Under the pieces are notes generated by a model that saw nothing but the letters and a program-made list of their open reading frames with translations, made no database searches and was not told the DNA's origin. From Paracoccaceae bacterium (GTDB lineage: Bacteria > Pseudomonadota > Alphaproteobacteria > Rhodobacterales > Rhodobacteraceae), in NCBI GenBank assembly GCA_020637675.1, contig JACKKD010000001.1:124001-188000 (forward strand): a stretch of 64,000 nt of DNA, in the 5' to 3' direction. The position numbers and the translations under genes were made by a program. Positions 27,446 through 35,158 of this stretch are shown here, piece after piece. Numbering within the stretch: the stretch's first letter is position 1; every line of letters starts with the position of its first letter.

Positions 27446-28414
27446 ATGAAAATGACTTCGATCCGCACCGCCTTGGGCGGCGCCGTCCTGGCGATGACGC
27501 TTGGGGGCGGCGCCTTCGCGACCGAGTGCATCGCACCGGCGGATGCAGGTGGCGGATGGGACTTCACCTGCCGCCAGATCGGCAAGCTGCTTTACGACCT
27601 GAAGCTGGTCGACCAGCCAGTCCAGGTGACCAACATGGCCGGCGCCGGCGGCGGCGTGGCCTATACCCATGTCGTGACAGAGCGCAACGAGGATGCCGAC
27701 CTGATCGTCGCGGCCTCGTCGGCGACCACCACGCGACTGGCGCAGAACGCCTATGCCGGCATGACCGCCGACCAGGTCCGTTTCGTCGGTGCGATCGGCG
27801 GCGACCCCGGTGTCATCGTCGTGGCCAAGGACAGCCCCTTCCAGACGCTGGGCGACCTCGTCGAGGCAATCAAGGCGGATCCGGCATCGGTGACCTTCGC
27901 CGGCGGTTCGGCCGCCGGCGGATTCGACCACCTGAAGCCCCTGATGGTGCTGAAGGCCGCGGGCTTCACCGACTTTGCCAAGGTGAAGTACATCGGCCTT
28001 GACGGCGGGGCCGAGGCGATCACCCAGACCATCGGCGGCTTCACCCAGGCGATGACCGGCGACATGTCGGAAATCTCGGGCTTCATCAAGTCGGGCGACG
28101 TGCGCGCGCTTGCGGTGCTGACGGCCGAGCCGGTGCCCGGCTTCGAGCAGATCCCGACCGCCAAGTCACAGGGCTTCGACGTCGAGGTGGTGAACTGGCG
28201 CGGCCTCTACGTGCCGAAGGGCATCTCGGACGACGCCTTCAACGCCTGGGCCGAGAAGCTGCAGACGGTGGCCGACAGCGCCGAGTGGAAGCAGATCATG
28301 GCCGACAACGGGCTTGCGCCCTTTACCAAGGTCGGCGCCGACTTCCAGGGCTGGATCGACGGCGTCGTGGCCGACACCGCGCAGCTGTCGAAGGACATCG
28401 GGGTCATCCAGTGA
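27446..28414 (+). CDS. tctC: Tripartite tricarboxylate transporter binding protein
   Basis: 322 residues, Bug/TctC family. A signal peptide (AVLAMTLGGGAFA) precedes ECIAPADAGGGWDFTCRQIG, the start of the TctC fold, and VTNMAGAGGGVAY, the ligand-binding loop. A GGGAGGA ribosome site lies just upstream. It binds a carboxylate (citrate-like or dicarboxylate) in the periplasm for TctAB. Confidence 0.93.
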   Translation: MKMTSIRTALGGAVLAMTLGGGAFATECIAPADAGGGWDFTCRQIGKLLYDLKLVDQPVQVTNMAGAGGGVAYTHVVTERNEDADLIVAASSATTTRLAQNAYAGMTADQVRFVGAIGGDPGVIVVAKDSPFQTLGDLVEAIKADPASVTFAGGSAAGGFDHLKPLMVLKAAGFTDFAKVKYIGLDGGAEAITQTIGGFTQAMTGDMSEISGFIKSGDVRALAVLTAEPVPGFEQIPTAKSQGFDVEVVNWRGLYVPKGISDDAFNAWAEKLQTVADSAEWKQIMADNGLAPFTKVGADFQGWIDGVVADTAQLSKDIGVIQ

Positions 28415-28854
28415 TGGCCAGCGACCGGATCTTCGGTCTGGTCGTGGTCATCGGGGCGCTCGCGTATTTCGCGGGCGCCCTGTCGATCCAGACCAGCTTT
28501 CTCAGCGATCCTCTCGGCCCGCGCGCCTTCCCGATCGGGATCGCGGTGGCGTCGCTGCTCTGCGGTCTGACGATACTGGCGCGTCCGGACGCAGAGCCCG
28601 ACTGGCCGGGCCGGCCGGCCTGGCTGTCGATGGGCGTCGCACTGGCGGTGCTGGTCGCCTATGCCTATTCGGTGGTGCCCTTCGGCTTCCTTGTCCCGAC
28701 GGCGATCGCCTCGGCCGCGATCGGTTACCTCATCGAGCCGAAGGCGGCGCAGAGCGCGGTCATGGGCGTCACCCTGTCGGTCATCCTGTTCGTCCTCTTC
28801 AAATACGGTCTGGGCCTCGGTCTCTTTGCCTTTCCCAGATCCCTGATGGGCTGA
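28414..28854 (+). CDS. tctB: Tripartite tricarboxylate transporter small membrane subunit
   Basis: 146 residues with about four hydrophobic segments, the size and topology of TctB. Its ATG overlaps the tctC stop by one base (TGATG); an in-frame GTG directly precedes the ATG. It pairs with TctA, encoded 12 bp downstream. Confidence 0.88.
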   Translation: MASDRIFGLVVVIGALAYFAGALSIQTSFLSDPLGPRAFPIGIAVASLLCGLTILARPDAEPDWPGRPAWLSMGVALAVLVAYAYSVVPFGFLVPTAIASAAIGYLIEPKAAQSAVMGVTLSVILFVLFKYGLGLGLFAFPRSLMG

Positions 28855-28866
28855 GGGAGCGCATCC

Positions 28867-30390
28867 ATGGAAACCCTGTCTAACCTCGCGATGGGGTTCG
28901 GCGTCGCCCTGACGCCCTTCACCCTGTTTCTCGCCTTCTGCGGCTGCTTTCTCGGCACCATCATCGGTGCGCTGCCGGGCCTCGGGCCGTCGAACGGCGT
29001 CGCCATCCTGATCCCGCTCGCCTTCGCCCTGGGGCTCGACGCGACGCAGGCGCTGGTGCTCCTGACCTCGGTCTACTACGGCACGATGTACGGGGGGCGC
29101 ATCTCGTCGATCCTCCTGAACATCCCCGGCGACGAACCGGCGATGATGACCACCCTCGACGGCTTTCCGATGGCCAAGCAGGGTCGCGCCGGGGATGCGC
29201 TGGTGATCTCGGGCGTGGCCTCCTTCGTCGGCTCGTTCCTCTCGACCGTCGGCCTCGTCGTCGTCGCGCCGATCCTCGCCTCCATCGCCTATCTCTTCGG
29301 CCCGGCCGAGTATTTCGCGCTTTATCTCCTGGCCTTCGCGACCCTCGGCGGCATGACATCGTCGAACCAGGCGAAATCCGCCTTCGCGGCCTGCCTTGGT
29401 CTTGGGCTCGCCATGGTCGGCCTCGACAATGCCGGCCTGCCCCGCTTCACCGGCGGCAACCTCCATCTGATGGACGGGATCGACTTTCTCGTCGCCATCG
29501 TCGGGCTATTTGCCATCGCGGAGATCTTCATCTTCATCGAGAGCCACGGCAAGAACAGCGCCATCGGCGTGACGATCGGCAAGCTGACGATCCCCTGGGC
29601 CGACCTCAAGGCCTCGTCCGGCACGATGCTGCGCGGCACCGGGCTCGGCTTCATCGCCGGCGTCCTGCCGGGTGCGGGCGCAAGCCTTGGCAGCTTCATG
29701 GCCTATATGGCGGAAAAGAGCTGGGTCGGGTCCAAGGGCCGTTTCGGCAAGGGCGACCCGCGCGGCGTCGCCGCCCCCGAGGCGGGCAACAACGCCGCCG
29801 CGGGCGGCGCCATGGTGCCGATGCTGACGCTCGGCGTTCCGGGCTCGGGCACCACTGCGGTGATGCTCGCGCTGCTGATGACGCTGAACATCACCCCGGG
29901 GCCGCTCCTCTTCAAGGAACAGCCGGAAATCGTCTGGGGCCTGATCGCCAGCCTCTTCATCGCCAACATCGTGCTTCTCATCATGAACGTGCCGCTGGTG
30001 AAGATCTTCGTGAAGGTCCTGATGGTGCCGCCATGGGTGCTGATGCCGATGGTGACCATGGTCAGCTTCGTCGGCATCTTCTCGCTTTCCGGCAGCTACT
30101 TCGACATGCTCCTGATGATTGCCTTCGGGGCCCTCGGCTACATCCTCAGGAAGCTCGACGTGCCGACGGTGCCGGTGATCCTCGGCATCCTGCTCGGCAA
30201 CGCGATGGAGGACAGCCTGCGCCGCGCGATGGTGATCTCGGACGGGGACTGGACCTATCTCTTCTCGACACCGATCGCCGTCGGTCTCTGGCTCTTCGCG
30301 GCCGGCGGGTTCCTCGCGCCGATGTTCCTGCGCAAGATCGTCAAGCGACCGCCAATTCCGTCCGGCGACCTGCCGCTCGACGCCGACTGA
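28867..30390 (+). CDS. tctA: Tripartite tricarboxylate transporter large membrane subunit
   Basis: 507 residues, very hydrophobic, with typical TctA motifs: GCFLGTIIGALPGLGPSNGV near residue 30 and GFIAGVLPGAGASLGSFMAY near residue 260, the two inverted-repeat signature loops. This is the ion-coupled channel component. It is followed 10 bp later by the AtuA-family gene, so transport and that enzyme are co-expressed. Confidence 0.95.
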   Translation: METLSNLAMGFGVALTPFTLFLAFCGCFLGTIIGALPGLGPSNGVAILIPLAFALGLDATQALVLLTSVYYGTMYGGRISSILLNIPGDEPAMMTTLDGFPMAKQGRAGDALVISGVASFVGSFLSTVGLVVVAPILASIAYLFGPAEYFALYLLAFATLGGMTSSNQAKSAFAACLGLGLAMVGLDNAGLPRFTGGNLHLMDGIDFLVAIVGLFAIAEIFIFIESHGKNSAIGVTIGKLTIPWADLKASSGTMLRGTGLGFIAGVLPGAGASLGSFMAYMAEKSWVGSKGRFGKGDPRGVAAPEAGNNAAAGGAMVPMLTLGVPGSGTTAVMLALLMTLNITPGPLLFKEQPEIVWGLIASLFIANIVLLIMNVPLVKIFVKVLMVPPWVLMPMVTMVSFVGIFSLSGSYFDMLLMIAFGALGYILRKLDVPTVPVILGILLGNAMEDSLRRAMVISDGDWTYLFSTPIAVGLWLFAAGGFLAPMFLRKIVKRPPIPSGDLPLDAD

Positions 30391-30400
30391 GGAGACGACG

Positions 30401-31768
30401 ATGCCGACCCGCGTGCTGGTACCATCCGGAGTCCTGGGCCTTGGCTTCGACCGGACGGCGCTGGCACGTGGCGTGGCGATGCGTCCCCACATCATCGCCA
30501 TCGACGGCGGCTCGACCGACAGCGGACCCTTTTCGCTCGGGGCGGGACAGTCGAAGTATTCCCGCGCCGCAACCCGGGCCGAATGGCGTGAGCTGATGCT
30601 GGCGCGGGCCGAAGCGGGGGTGCCGCTCGTGATCGGAACCGCGGGCACCTGCGGGGCCGACGCGACCGTGGACTGGATGTTCGACATCACCCGCGAACTG
30701 GCCGGCGAACTCGGCCAGAGCCTGAAGATCGCACGGCTTTACTCCGGTCAGCCCGCCGAGAGGGTGATTGCGGCGCTGCGTGCAGACCGGGTCCTTCCCC
30801 TGACCCCCGCCCCCGGCATCACCGAGGCTGGGCTGTCGGAAATGACGAACATCGTGGCCCTGGCAGGGGCCGAGCAGGTTCAGGCCGCGCTGGCGACCGG
30901 AGCGGAGATCGTGATCTGCGGCCGCACCACAGACACCGCGCTGATCGCTGCCCTGCCGCTCGCGCGCGGCGACGACGCGGGCGCCGCCTGGCATGGCGCC
31001 AAGATCGCCGAATGCGGGGCGCTCTGCTCGACCCATCCGATGACCGGCACCATCATGGTGGAGTTCGACGAGACAGGCTTTACCGTGGAGCCGATGGCCC
31101 TGGCGGCGGCCTGCACGCCCTATTCCGTCTCGGCCCACATGCTTTACGAGAATTCCGACCCGTTTCGCCTGCACGAGCCGGGCGGGCACCTCGACGTCAC
31201 GGCCGCGCGCTACGCCGCGCTGGACGAACGTCGGGTGCGGGTCGAAGGCTCGCGCTGGGTTCCCGGCCCCTACACGGTGAAGCTCGAAGGGGCGCGGGCA
31301 GCGGGCTATCAGACCACGATCCTCGCCATCCTGCGCGACCCGCGCTATGTCGCGCGCGCCCGCGACTGGGTGGCGGGCCTGCAAGCCTTCCTTGCCGCCG
31401 AGATATCCCGCCGCATGGGGCTAGAACCGCCGGCCTACACGCTGGAGTTCCGCCTGATCGGCATCGAAGGGGCTCTGGGTGCGATGGAAACGCGGCAGGG
31501 CCAGCCGGTCGAAGTCGGCGTCCTTGGCATCGTCACCGCGGCGTCGCAGGCCCTGGCGAGCGAGATCGGCAAGCTGATCAACCCCTTCGTCCTGCACCAT
31601 CCGCTGACCCCGGACGAGGAACTGCCGACCTTTGCCTTCCCCTATTCCCCGGCCACGACCGACCGCGGCGCGCTTTACGAATTCGCGCTGAACCATGTGA
31701 TGCGGATCGATGAGCCGATGGACGCCTTTCGCCTGACGGTGACGGAGGTCAACCATGCGCGTCGCTGA
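30401..31768 (+). CDS. AtuA-family (DUF1446) acyl/carboxylate-metabolism protein
   Basis: 455 residues of the DUF1446/AtuA family, with the N-terminal GSTDSGPFSLG and the GTAGTCGADATVDWMF glycine-rich elements. Members occur in acyclic terpene utilisation and next to tripartite carboxylate transporters; their chemistry is poorly defined. Its 3' end overlaps the DUF4387 gene by 14 bp. Likely acts on the compound imported by TctCBA or its CoA derivative, which is inference. Confidence 0.82.
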   Translation: MPTRVLVPSGVLGLGFDRTALARGVAMRPHIIAIDGGSTDSGPFSLGAGQSKYSRAATRAEWRELMLARAEAGVPLVIGTAGTCGADATVDWMFDITRELAGELGQSLKIARLYSGQPAERVIAALRADRVLPLTPAPGITEAGLSEMTNIVALAGAEQVQAALATGAEIVICGRTTDTALIAALPLARGDDAGAAWHGAKIAECGALCSTHPMTGTIMVEFDETGFTVEPMALAAACTPYSVSAHMLYENSDPFRLHEPGGHLDVTAARYAALDERRVRVEGSRWVPGPYTVKLEGARAAGYQTTILAILRDPRYVARARDWVAGLQAFLAAEISRRMGLEPPAYTLEFRLIGIEGALGAMETRQGQPVEVGVLGIVTAASQALASEIGKLINPFVLHHPLTPDEELPTFAFPYSPATTDRGALYEFALNHVMRIDEPMDAFRLTVTEVNHARR

Positions 31769-32054
31769 CATCGCGCTGAAGGTCCGGTCAAAGAACGCCG
31801 GCCCCTTCTGGGTGACCGTCGACATCTTCTGCGGCACGGCCGAGGCATTTTCCAGGCTTTCGCGCCTGCAGACCGCGGCCATCGCGCGGCTCTACGGCCA
31901 GCCGGAGCAACTGCTGAAGCGGTTCGACATCGCCGACCTTAACGTGATCAAGATTTCCTTCCCGCGCCCCGTCGTGCAGGGCAGCCGCGACGACCGCGAC
32001 ATGCATGGCGCCCAATGGGCGCACCTTCTGGCCGAGATGGAGCTTGGCGACTGA
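31755..32054 (+). CDS. DUF4387 family protein
   Basis: 99 residues, soluble, with DUF4387 features (KVRSKNAGPFWVTVDIFC near the N-terminus and NVIKISFPRPVVQGS near the C-terminus). This family usually follows an AtuA-type gene, and here it overlaps it, so the two are probably subunits of one enzyme. No biochemical role is known to me. Confidence 0.8.
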   Translation: MRVADIALKVRSKNAGPFWVTVDIFCGTAEAFSRLSRLQTAAIARLYGQPEQLLKRFDIADLNVIKISFPRPVVQGSRDDRDMHGAQWAHLLAEMELGD

Positions 32055-32227
32055 CGTCGTTCCCCCATGCTCGAGGTGCACATCCCGGACCAATCGAAGC
32101 GCGCGGAACCCTGAGTTACCACATCGCCGCAAGGTTGACGAACGCGCGGCTGGTCCTGCAATTCCCGGACCGGCTTCGTTGCGACATGGGTCAGCGCCAG
32201 CCAGCGCCCGTCCCCGCCGCGAGCCTG

Positions 32228-32773
32228 TCAGGTCTCGGATGACTGGCGCGCGTGCGCCGGATCGCATCCGGGGCAGACAGCGCGGCACCAGGCGAGGATC
32301 GCGTCGGCCTCGGGCGAAAGGTCGGCGGCCATGCCCCCGGCGAAACGATCGAAGGCTGCCCGGTGCGTGTCGGAAACGCCGATCAGGACCGGTACGCCGC
32401 GGCCGAGCGCCTCGGCCATCAGCGCGCGAAAGCCGCGGCCTTCCGCCTCGCTGAGACCGAACTTGTTCAGGACGACGAGGTCCGCTCCATCTGCTGCCAG
32501 TCGTGCGGTGACCAGCCCGACTGCCTCCTCGAATGCCCCGGCATCCATGCGGCAGGCGGTAGAGCCTGTTCCGAGGTCCTGCGTGATCCGGACCGCCGGC
32601 CCTCGGGGAAGGAGCCACAGGTCGCTGTCGCAATGGCCCTGCCCTTCTCCCTGCCTGGTCGGGCGCAGGGCGCCCACGACCCTCACGCCATCGTCGATGA
32701 GCCGGGCCACAACCCCGGCCAGCAGGCGATCTGTCGCCCCTCGCCCGTTCAGTGTCACACTCGCCAGCGCCAT
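32228..32773 (-). CDS. DUF2478 family protein
   Basis: 181 residues, DUF2478, a family related to small nucleoside-triphosphatase-like folds. VVLNKFGLSEAEGRGF is a characteristic block. A Cys-rich end (CRAVCPGC) is present. It follows the hemerythrin gene by 9 bp on the same strand, near NO-respiration genes. In other genomes the family is often near molybdenum or denitrification genes. Function unknown. The 173 bp between it and the convergent DUF4387 gene shows no gene. Confidence 0.7.
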   Translation of the reverse strand: MALASVTLNGRGATDRLLAGVVARLIDDGVRVVGALRPTRQGEGQGHCDSDLWLLPRGPAVRITQDLGTGSTACRMDAGAFEEAVGLVTARLAADGADLVVLNKFGLSEAEGRGFRALMAEALGRGVPVLIGVSDTHRAAFDRFAGGMAADLSPEADAILAWCRAVCPGCDPAHARQSSET

Positions 32774-32782
32774 CGTCCGACC

Positions 32783-33259
32783 TCACCGCGGCTCGAATTG
32801 TGGGAACAGCACGTCGTTCTCGAGCCGAATATGCTCGTTCAGGTCGTCGATGAACTCGGCGAGGCCGGCATAGAGTGCGGTCCATGTGGCGCAGGCGCGG
32901 TCGGGCAGCGTGAGGTTGCGGGTCAGCCGGCGGATTTCGCCGACCTCCCGTTCGTGATCGTCATGGTCGGCGCGCATGACCGCGATCGGATTCTCTATGC
33001 CCGGCCTGCCGCCCGCTCGGATCGCGGGGAAGAGGATCAGTTCCTCCTTCTTCATGTGCACCTCCATTTCGCCGATCATGCGACGGAGGAGGTCGGACAG
33101 TCCCTTGGGCAGGGCCTCGTTCCCGAAATGCACCGTCTCGACCTTGGCGGCCATTTCGGCCACCCGCGGCAACTGGGCGCGGTGGCGCTGGTGATAGCGC
33201 GCCTCGATGTGGCGGGTCAGTCCGGCTGCGTCGTCAAGGGAAGCGTCGTCCGTCATCAT
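32783..33259 (-). CDS. Hemerythrin-domain protein, NO/Fe-S repair type (DnrN/YtfE-like), copy A
   Basis: 158 residues. Non-heme di-iron ligands are visible as HIEARYHQRHR near the N-terminus, HMKKEELILFP in the middle, ADHDDHERE, and HIRLENDVLFPQF at the C-terminus, the pattern of RIC/YtfE/DnrN proteins. Such proteins respond to nitric oxide and help repair Fe-S clusters. ATG 33259 follows AAAGGA; a second ATG is one codon later. It is divergent from an NsrR-type regulator with a shared candidate operator at 33407. A close paralog is at 48822-49310. Confidence 0.85.
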   Translation of the reverse strand: MMTDDASLDDAAGLTRHIEARYHQRHRAQLPRVAEMAAKVETVHFGNEALPKGLSDLLRRMIGEMEVHMKKEELILFPAIRAGGRPGIENPIAVMRADHDDHEREVGEIRRLTRNLTLPDRACATWTALYAGLAEFIDDLNEHIRLENDVLFPQFEPR

Positions 33260-33406
33260 GCTTTTCGTCCTTTCTTCGGCGGGAGACGGAGCCTGCACGA
33301 TACGCGGCCATCTCCATCCCGGCGGCGGCCATCTGCCGGAACGCGCCGAAGATGGTGATCGGTAATTCGTCGTCCCTGCTTGAATTTGAGTTTATGACCG
33401 TTAATT

Positions 33407-33421
33407 GGTGCGGTAAATACC
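33407..33421. promoter_or_regulatory. Candidate NsrR box 1: GGTGCGGTAAATACC
   Basis: Lies between the divergent hemerythrin A and nsrR-like genes, inside a wider inverted repeat ATTGGT-N9-ACCAAT (33404-33424). It matches the box at 49831 in 12 of 15 positions. Regulation of both flanking genes by the Rrf2 protein is inferred. Confidence 0.55.
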
Positions 33422-33446
33422 AATACGAAGGCGGAGAAAAGCGACG

Positions 33447-33863
33447 ATGCGCCTCACCTCGTTCACGGATTACGGCTTGCGCATGCTGATGCGCATGGCG
33501 AGCGCGCCCGAACGCGCCTTCTCCACCGCCGAGTTGGCGGAGGAGTTCAACCTTTCGCGCAACCATCTGGCCAAGATCATGCAGCACCTCGCCCGCGCCG
33601 GCCTGGTCGAGACCCGTCGCGGCGGCGGCGGGGGTGCGGTCCTTGCGCGGCCAGCGGACAGGATCCGGCTCGGTGCCGTGGTCCGGTCGCTGGAGGACGG
33701 CCAGCCGCTCGTCGAATGCCTGAGCGCCAACGGCGGGGCTTGCATGATCGACGGGCGCTGCCGCCTCAAGACGCGGATGCGGTCTGCCGAGGCCGCCTTT
33801 CTCGCCGATCTGGACCGTTCCACCCTCGCCGACATCGCGCTCGGACCGGAGCCGGGGCGATGA
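33447..33863 (+). CDS. nsrR: Rrf2-family NO-sensing regulator (NsrR-like)
   Basis: 138 residues. The N-terminal winged helix (MRLTSFTDYGLRMLMRM, then TAELAEEFNLSRNHLAKIMQ) is followed by Cys91, Cys99 and Cys105, the C-x7-C-x5-C arrangement that binds the Fe-S cluster in NsrR. It should repress NO-response genes until the cluster is nitrosylated. It is divergent from a hemerythrin gene and immediately upstream of DUF6522 and the eNOR-like operon. A truncated paralog without the cysteines is at 49870. Confidence 0.88.
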   Translation: MRLTSFTDYGLRMLMRMASAPERAFSTAELAEEFNLSRNHLAKIMQHLARAGLVETRRGGGGGAVLARPADRIRLGAVVRSLEDGQPLVECLSANGGACMIDGRCRLKTRMRSAEAAFLADLDRSTLADIALGPEPGR

Positions 33864-33892
33864 GTTGCGGACATGAGCGGGAGGCAGGGCAC

Positions 33893-34165
33893 ATGACGAA
33901 GGTCGAGCGGAACGGCAGCGACTTTGTCGTTGCCGCCCCGGTTCTCGGCGAAGCCTTCGGCCTCGCCGAGGACGAGGTCCGGAAAGCCATGCACGATGCT
34001 GCACTGACGTCGCGCTGCGAAGCTGGTCAGGAAGCGGATGAAGGATGCTGGCGCCTCAGCTTCCGCTACAAGGACCGTGTCTTCCGGCTGACTTTGGACG
34101 CCGCCTGGAAGGCCCTGACGAGCGCGTCCTTCGCCGCCCCTCGGCCGCCACATGACCGCGGCTGA
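33893..34165 (+). CDS. DUF6522 family protein, copy A
   Basis: 90 residues from ATG 33893, which has GGGAGG 8 bp upstream; an earlier ATG at 33860 overlaps the nsrR stop and would add 11 residues. The core pattern is FVVAAPVLGEAFGLAEDEVR, then SRCEAG...GCWRLSFRYKDRVFRL. The family is small and found near NO and denitrification genes. Function unknown. A paralog is at 50332. Confidence 0.75.
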   Translation: MTKVERNGSDFVVAAPVLGEAFGLAEDEVRKAMHDAALTSRCEAGQEADEGCWRLSFRYKDRVFRLTLDAAWKALTSASFAAPRPPHDRG

Positions 34166-34189
34166 GGTCATGCCGGCGGCCGCCCCGAT

Positions 34190-34221
34190 TTGATCTGGAT
34201 CAAATTGGAATCTTCGATACC
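34190..34221 (+). promoter_or_regulatory. FNR-type box plus NsrR-like box upstream of the eNOR-like operon
   Basis: TTGATCTGGATCAA (34190-34203) is a perfect FNR/DNR palindrome. Three bases later GGAATCTTCGATACC (34207-34221) matches the NsrR-like box in 11 of 15 positions when read on the minus strand. This predicts induction at low oxygen and by NO. If the FNR box sits at about -41.5, transcription starts near 34238, leaving a leader of about 155 nt before the first gene at 34394. Confidence 0.7.
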
Positions 34222-34393
34222 GATTTACGCTCGCAGCAGAGTGCCAACCCACGGTAGACCGTCCGACGAGGCGGCGCGGCGAGCGACTTAGACTGGGCAA
34301 GCGCGTTCGACATCGTCACGACACCACGCGCTGACCCCGTGGGATCGCACCCTGAAGCCGATCGCTGAAGCGGTCCGAATGGGGAGGCCAACG

Positions 34394-34573
34394 ATGAGTG
34401 ATAGCGACAACCGTGCGGGCACCAAGCGGGAACATCCGCCGGAGCCCATCCCGTTCATGCAGCAGGTGCTGGACAATCCGTTCCTGCTCCTGTTCCTCGG
34501 GATCACCATTCCGACCGTGCTCTACATCGTCTGGGGTGTGATGGAGATCGCCTCCATCCCCGTGGCGAACTGA
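34394..34573 (+). CDS. Small single-span membrane subunit of the heme-copper NO reductase
   Basis: 59 residues with one hydrophobic helix (NPFLLLFLGITIPTVLYIVW). GGGGAGG precedes ATG 34394 by 6 bp. It is the first gene of the operon, 18 bp before subunit II. Small single-helix subunits are common in heme-copper oxidases and NO reductases. No family assigned; the role as a structural subunit is inferred from position. Confidence 0.75.
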   Translation: MSDSDNRAGTKREHPPEPIPFMQQVLDNPFLLLFLGITIPTVLYIVWGVMEIASIPVAN

Positions 34574-34591
34574 TCCGGACGAGGTGCGGAC

Positions 34592-35146
34592 ATGGCCATA
34601 ACCCCCCCGTCAAACCGTCTCTGGTGGAAGGAACCGATCCACGGAATCGAGCTTGCCTGGATCGTGATTGCCTTCCTCTGGGGGCTATTCATGTTCTTCT
34701 TCATGATCGCCTGGCACTTCATCGGCCAGCAGAACCTGTCGAACGAGACCTACAAGATCAGGCCCGAGCTTTACGTGGAGCGGGTGGAGGCCTTCGCCAC
34801 GGAGTTCCAGGCCACGGGCGACGACGGCGCCCCGCTCGAGGAGGACGGCGTGCCGGTGGTGCGGCCACCCGCGGGCGGTGACGCCTACATCCTCGCGCGG
34901 CTGTGGGAGTTCTGGCCCATCCTCGAGCTGAAGAAGGGCGAAAGCTACCGCCTGCACCTGTCGTCTGCCGACTGGCAGCACGGCTTTTCGCTGCAACCCA
35001 CGAACATCAACATCTCGGTGCATCCGGGGTACGAGCACATCATTAACCTCACGCCGACGCAAAGCGGCGTGTTCGGAATCGTCTGCAACGAATTCTGCGG
35101 CATCGGTCACCACACGATGACCGGTCGCATCCGCGTGGTGGACTGA
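34592..35146 (+). CDS. CuA-containing subunit II of a heme-copper reductase (eNOR-like)
   Basis: 184 residues. One N-terminal helix (about residues 20-45) anchors a periplasmic cupredoxin domain with all CuA ligands: His130 in DWQHGFSLQP and Cys165, Glu167, Cys169, His173, Met176 in CNEFCGIGHHTM. This subunit accepts electrons from a soluble cytochrome c or cupredoxin and passes them to subunit I. It is shorter than usual aa3 subunit II proteins, closer to the single-helix ba3 and eNOR type. Located 12 bp before the subunit I gene. Confidence 0.88.
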   Translation: MAITPPSNRLWWKEPIHGIELAWIVIAFLWGLFMFFFMIAWHFIGQQNLSNETYKIRPELYVERVEAFATEFQATGDDGAPLEEDGVPVVRPPAGGDAYILARLWEFWPILELKKGESYRLHLSSADWQHGFSLQPTNINISVHPGYEHIINLTPTQSGVFGIVCNEFCGIGHHTMTGRIRVVD

Positions 35147-35158
35147 GGGAGAAACGCC

